Positions 61,922 through 64,000 of a DNA stretch of 64,000 nucleotides are shown here, in pieces (within the stretch, counting starts at the first letter, position 1; each line of letters starts with the position of its first letter). The notes under the pieces were generated by a model that was not told the DNA's origin, did not search any database, and saw nothing but the letters and a program-made list of their open reading frames with translations. Both the position numbers and the translations under genes were made by a program. The stretch is from Gallaecimonas xiamenensis 3-C-1. GTDB lineage: Bacteria; Pseudomonadota; Gammaproteobacteria; Enterobacterales; Gallaecimonadaceae. Location of the stretch: assembly GCF_000299915.1 (NCBI RefSeq), contig NZ_AMRI01000008.1:90094-154093 (forward strand). Direction: 5' to 3'.

Positions 61922-62821
61922 TTATCCCTCCCAAACGGGGATGTTAAATTCTCGAAGAGCGAAGTCTAAGAAACTTCGCAGCTTCGGGGGCATTTGCCTA
62001 TCTGAAGCATAAAGGGCATGTAGCGTACGAGGGGGTGGTTCGTAATCGGGGAGCAGTCTAATCAAATGGCCGGTCTTGATCTCATCCGATATAAGTTCAT
62101 ATGGTTGAAGAAGTATTCCCATGCCGGCGACTGCGGCTGACCGGAGTGCTTCTCCGCTATTTGTAGAAAACCGCCCACTAATAGGTACGGTGACCAGTCC
62201 TTCTGGTCCAACAAATGACCATTGGGTGCGTAAATTAGTGTGGGAGAAGATGAGGCATTCGTGTACTGCTAGATCCATGGGTGTCCTTATCGGTTCCGCA
62301 TGTTCTATATAGCTGGATGCCGCACAGAGCACCAAGCGGTAGGAGGATAGGCGTCGTGCAATCAAACTACTGTCGGGAAGCTCTCCAGTGCGAAAGACAA
62401 CGTCGAACCCCTCCTCGACCAGATCAACCGTGCGATTAGTAAGACTCAGATCAATGGAAACCTCTGGATGTTGTCTCAAGTAATCCGGGATCACAGGTGC
62501 CAATCCCCGGCTTCCAAATGTTATCGGGGCGCTGATGCGAAGTCTTCCCCTTGGTTCTGCTCTCGCCTCCGCCATTAGTGCTTCGGCAGCCTCCATCTCT
62601 GCAAGGATATTTTTCGCACGTTCGTAAAACAATTGCCCGCTATCTGTAAGGCTTTGTCTGCGTGTCGTTCTATTCAGCAGCTTAATGCCTAGTCCATCTT
62701 CTAGCGCGCGAATCTGTTGACCAGCCGACTGCGACGAAATATCCAGTTCGTTAGCTGCAGAAGAAATAGAGCCAGTCTCCACGGCTTTGACGAAGACCTT
62801 CATACATGCAAACTTATCCAT
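61922..62821 (-). CDS. LysR-family transcription regulator
   Basis: 299 residues. N-terminal helix-turn-helix (FVKAVETGSISSAANELDIS, SQSAGQQIRALEDGLGIKLL, RTTRRQSLTDSGQLFYERA) and a periplasmic-binding-like effector domain (about 95-290, GRLRISAPITFGSRGLAPVI, SVDLVEEGFDVVFRTGELPD-type). It belongs to the AaeR/DsdC-like 'CrgA' branch by its RTTRRQSLTDSG. It is divergent from the exported hydrolase gene and is the likely regulator of it. Confidence 0.92.
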   Translation of the reverse strand: MDKFACMKVFVKAVETGSISSAANELDISSQSAGQQIRALEDGLGIKLLNRTTRRQSLTDSGQLFYERAKNILAEMEAAEALMAEARAEPRGRLRISAPITFGSRGLAPVIPDYLRQHPEVSIDLSLTNRTVDLVEEGFDVVFRTGELPDSSLIARRLSSYRLVLCAASSYIEHAEPIRTPMDLAVHECLIFSHTNLRTQWSFVGPEGLVTVPISGRFSTNSGEALRSAAVAGMGILLQPYELISDEIKTGHLIRLLPDYEPPPRTLHALYASDRQMPPKLRSFLDFALREFNIPVWEG

Positions 62822-62840
62822 TTGAAAGTATAGATTTCAA
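62822..62840. promoter_or_regulatory. candidate LysR operator
   Basis: TTGAAA-N7-TTTCAA inverted repeat directly at the LysR start, in the 136-bp divergent region, suited to LysR autoregulation. Confidence 0.45.
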
Positions 62841-62957
62841 GTGATGAAATTATAACGTCATTGTATATGATAATTTTCAAATATAAAGTGCAACACATCT
62901 ATTTGACGCTTCTCCTTCGCCGGTTTACCCCAGTCCAACATCATGAGAGGAATTAAC

Positions 62958-63737
62958 ATGCAATCAGACTCTAAAAAAGCAATCATCGCAGCCACTATCG
63001 GGATTGCTGCAGGAATTTCGTCCACGGCACCTGTCACTGCAGCCGAGGTTCAGCAGCCCACAGTGGTGCTTGTGCATGGAGCATTTTCTGACGGTTCGAC
63101 CTGGAGCAAAGTCATTCCGTTGCTCCAAGAAAAGGGACTAAAGGTCGTGGCCGTGCAGAACCCTCTAAGTTCACTGGCTGACGACGTTGCAGCCACGCAA
63201 CGTGTTCTGGATATGCAGACTGGCCCCGTCGTTCTTGTGGGTCACTCATGGGGTGGCATTCCCGTTACAGAGACAGGTCAACAGGAGAATGTCAAAGCTC
63301 TGGTTTACGTCGCCGCTTTTGCTCCAGATGAAGGACAGTCGGTCGTTGACATATCCAAAGATTATCCAACTCCGTCCGGCTTCAGTCATCTCGTAGCAGA
63401 CAAAGATGGGTACTTAACCCTAAGCCTGGAGGGGGTTCAAAAACACCTTGCCCAAGATGTTCCTTCAGAACAAACCAAGCTAATGTTTGCCACACAAACT
63501 CCCACCAACGGACATGACTTCGAGGAGAAAGTAACCGTGGCTGCATGGAAAACGAAACCGTCTTGGTATGTCGTGAGCGAGCAAGACTATATGCTTCAGC
63601 CCGCTTTGCAGAAAGCGATGGCAAAAAAAATCTCAGCACATGTTACTACGTTGCAAGCTAGTCATACACCGCACCTATCCCAGCCATCTGAAGTAGCCAA
63701 GGTAATTCTCGAAGCGACCACATACGTGTCGAAATAA
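62958..63737 (+). CDS. exported alpha/beta hydrolase
   Basis: 259 residues from the ATG at 62958 (AGAGGAATTAAC upstream). A signal peptide (about 1-30, AIIAATIGIAAGISSTAPVTAA) precedes an alpha/beta fold: VVLVHGAFSDGSTWS near 37 (oxyanion HG), the nucleophile in VGHSWGGIPV near 95, and the histidine in ASHTPHLSQP near 238. Resembles the exported esterase/hydrolase family often regulated by LysR proteins in Pseudomonas and Acinetobacter. Substrate unknown. Confidence 0.9.
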   Translation: MQSDSKKAIIAATIGIAAGISSTAPVTAAEVQQPTVVLVHGAFSDGSTWSKVIPLLQEKGLKVVAVQNPLSSLADDVAATQRVLDMQTGPVVLVGHSWGGIPVTETGQQENVKALVYVAAFAPDEGQSVVDISKDYPTPSGFSHLVADKDGYLTLSLEGVQKHLAQDVPSEQTKLMFATQTPTNGHDFEEKVTVAAWKTKPSWYVVSEQDYMLQPALQKAMAKKISAHVTTLQASHTPHLSQPSEVAKVILEATTYVSK

Positions 63738-64000
63738 CTGGGCTCTGTCTAAATCTAGACAAGCTATATCTCTTCCTTCGCCGCATATCTAGAATCGAGT
63801 CAGCAAAGTACATCATTGACGATATCTTGGAGCGGCGAAGGGCTCACAACTTTCTGTTCACCAGGATCAATGGAGGATATGGAAGAAAAAAAGAAGGAAA
63901 AAAGAGAAGGAAAAAAGGACACCCATCCCATCATGGCGAAATTGCCTCGCGAAAACTAGCCTTGAAAGACCCTTCTCTTGATAAAGGCTCCGGCCATGAC
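63738..64000. other. window end: gap with inverted repeat and a tiny basic-acidic frame
   Basis: No convincing gene. Visible features are the short dyad GTCTA-aatc-TAGAC at about 63747, 10-bp perfect arms CCTTCGCCGC (63775) and GCGGCGAAGG (63832) with a 47-bp loop, and a 29-codon frame at 63870-63959 (MEDMEEKKKEKREGKKDTHP at its start) with a weak GGATCA in front. These could be part of a further accessory element that extends beyond the window. Confidence 0.35.

Noticed and set aside
1..64000. CRISPR array, prophage, toxin-antitoxin or defence island
   Set aside because: No direct-repeat/spacer series, phage structural genes or known defence enzymes were found on either strand.

Overview
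The window reads as chromosome of a GC-rich, flagellated, respiratory gammaproteobacterium of the Vibrio/Shewanella/Aeromonas/Gallaecimonas type. Grounds for this are a sigma54/sigma28-controlled flagellar cluster with the FlgO/FlgP/FlgT outer-membrane set, CheV-CheR next to flgA-flgM-flgN, luxS, a bd-oxidase operon with CydP/CydX/YbgE, and the small families DUF2982, DUF3149 and DUF3634. The genus is inference (Gallaecimonas-like is my best guess); no rRNA is present.

Region 1 (1-16.7 kb) is the flagellar cluster. On the minus strand run cheV-cheR, then flgBCDE behind a textbook sigma54 promoter, a terminator, a second sigma54 promoter for flgFGHIJKL, and a third for the flagellin gene, which is cut by the window edge. 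On the plus strand lie flgA and flgM-flgN (sigma28 promoter). Divergent flgO-flgP (sigma28) and flgT (sigma54) complete the basal-body accessories.

Region 2 (16.7-34.4 kb) holds tRNA-Arg(CCT), a large TonB-dependent receptor, an FKBP isomerase, luxS, the fatty-acid cis/trans isomerase gene cti, rnk, several small membrane or envelope genes, a secreted ExeM/NucH-type nuclease, slyD, a tiny membrane protein behind a perfect FNR box, a TraB/GumN protein, a lysophospholipase-like hydrolase, and a five-copy tandem array of tRNA-Pro(CGG) whose copies are visibly decaying. Just upstream of the array lies a promoter-to-terminator unit without a gene (34.5-34.9 kb), a candidate structured RNA.

Region 3 (34.9-59.1 kb) is housekeeping and envelope: a GT9 glycosyltransferase, DUF418 protein, SmrA, Slt, MsrA, the cyd operon, a second ExeM-type nuclease with a GlyGly-CTERM-like tail, an Old Yellow Enzyme behind a CRP site, a TorF-like porin with a long untranslated leader, the leuACDB operon with a complete leucine attenuator, a secreted subtilase, two related orphan secreted proteins, and YdeI, PhzF and DUF1275 proteins.

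Region 4 (59.2-64 kb) is accessory DNA. An IS5-family element killed by two indels marks the boundary to a visibly AT-richer segment carrying an HxlR regulator divergent from a second Old Yellow Enzyme, and a LysR regulator divergent from an exported alpha/beta hydrolase. This looks like a horizontally acquired reactive-electrophile or xenobiotic response module. No CRISPR array, prophage or defence system is visible.
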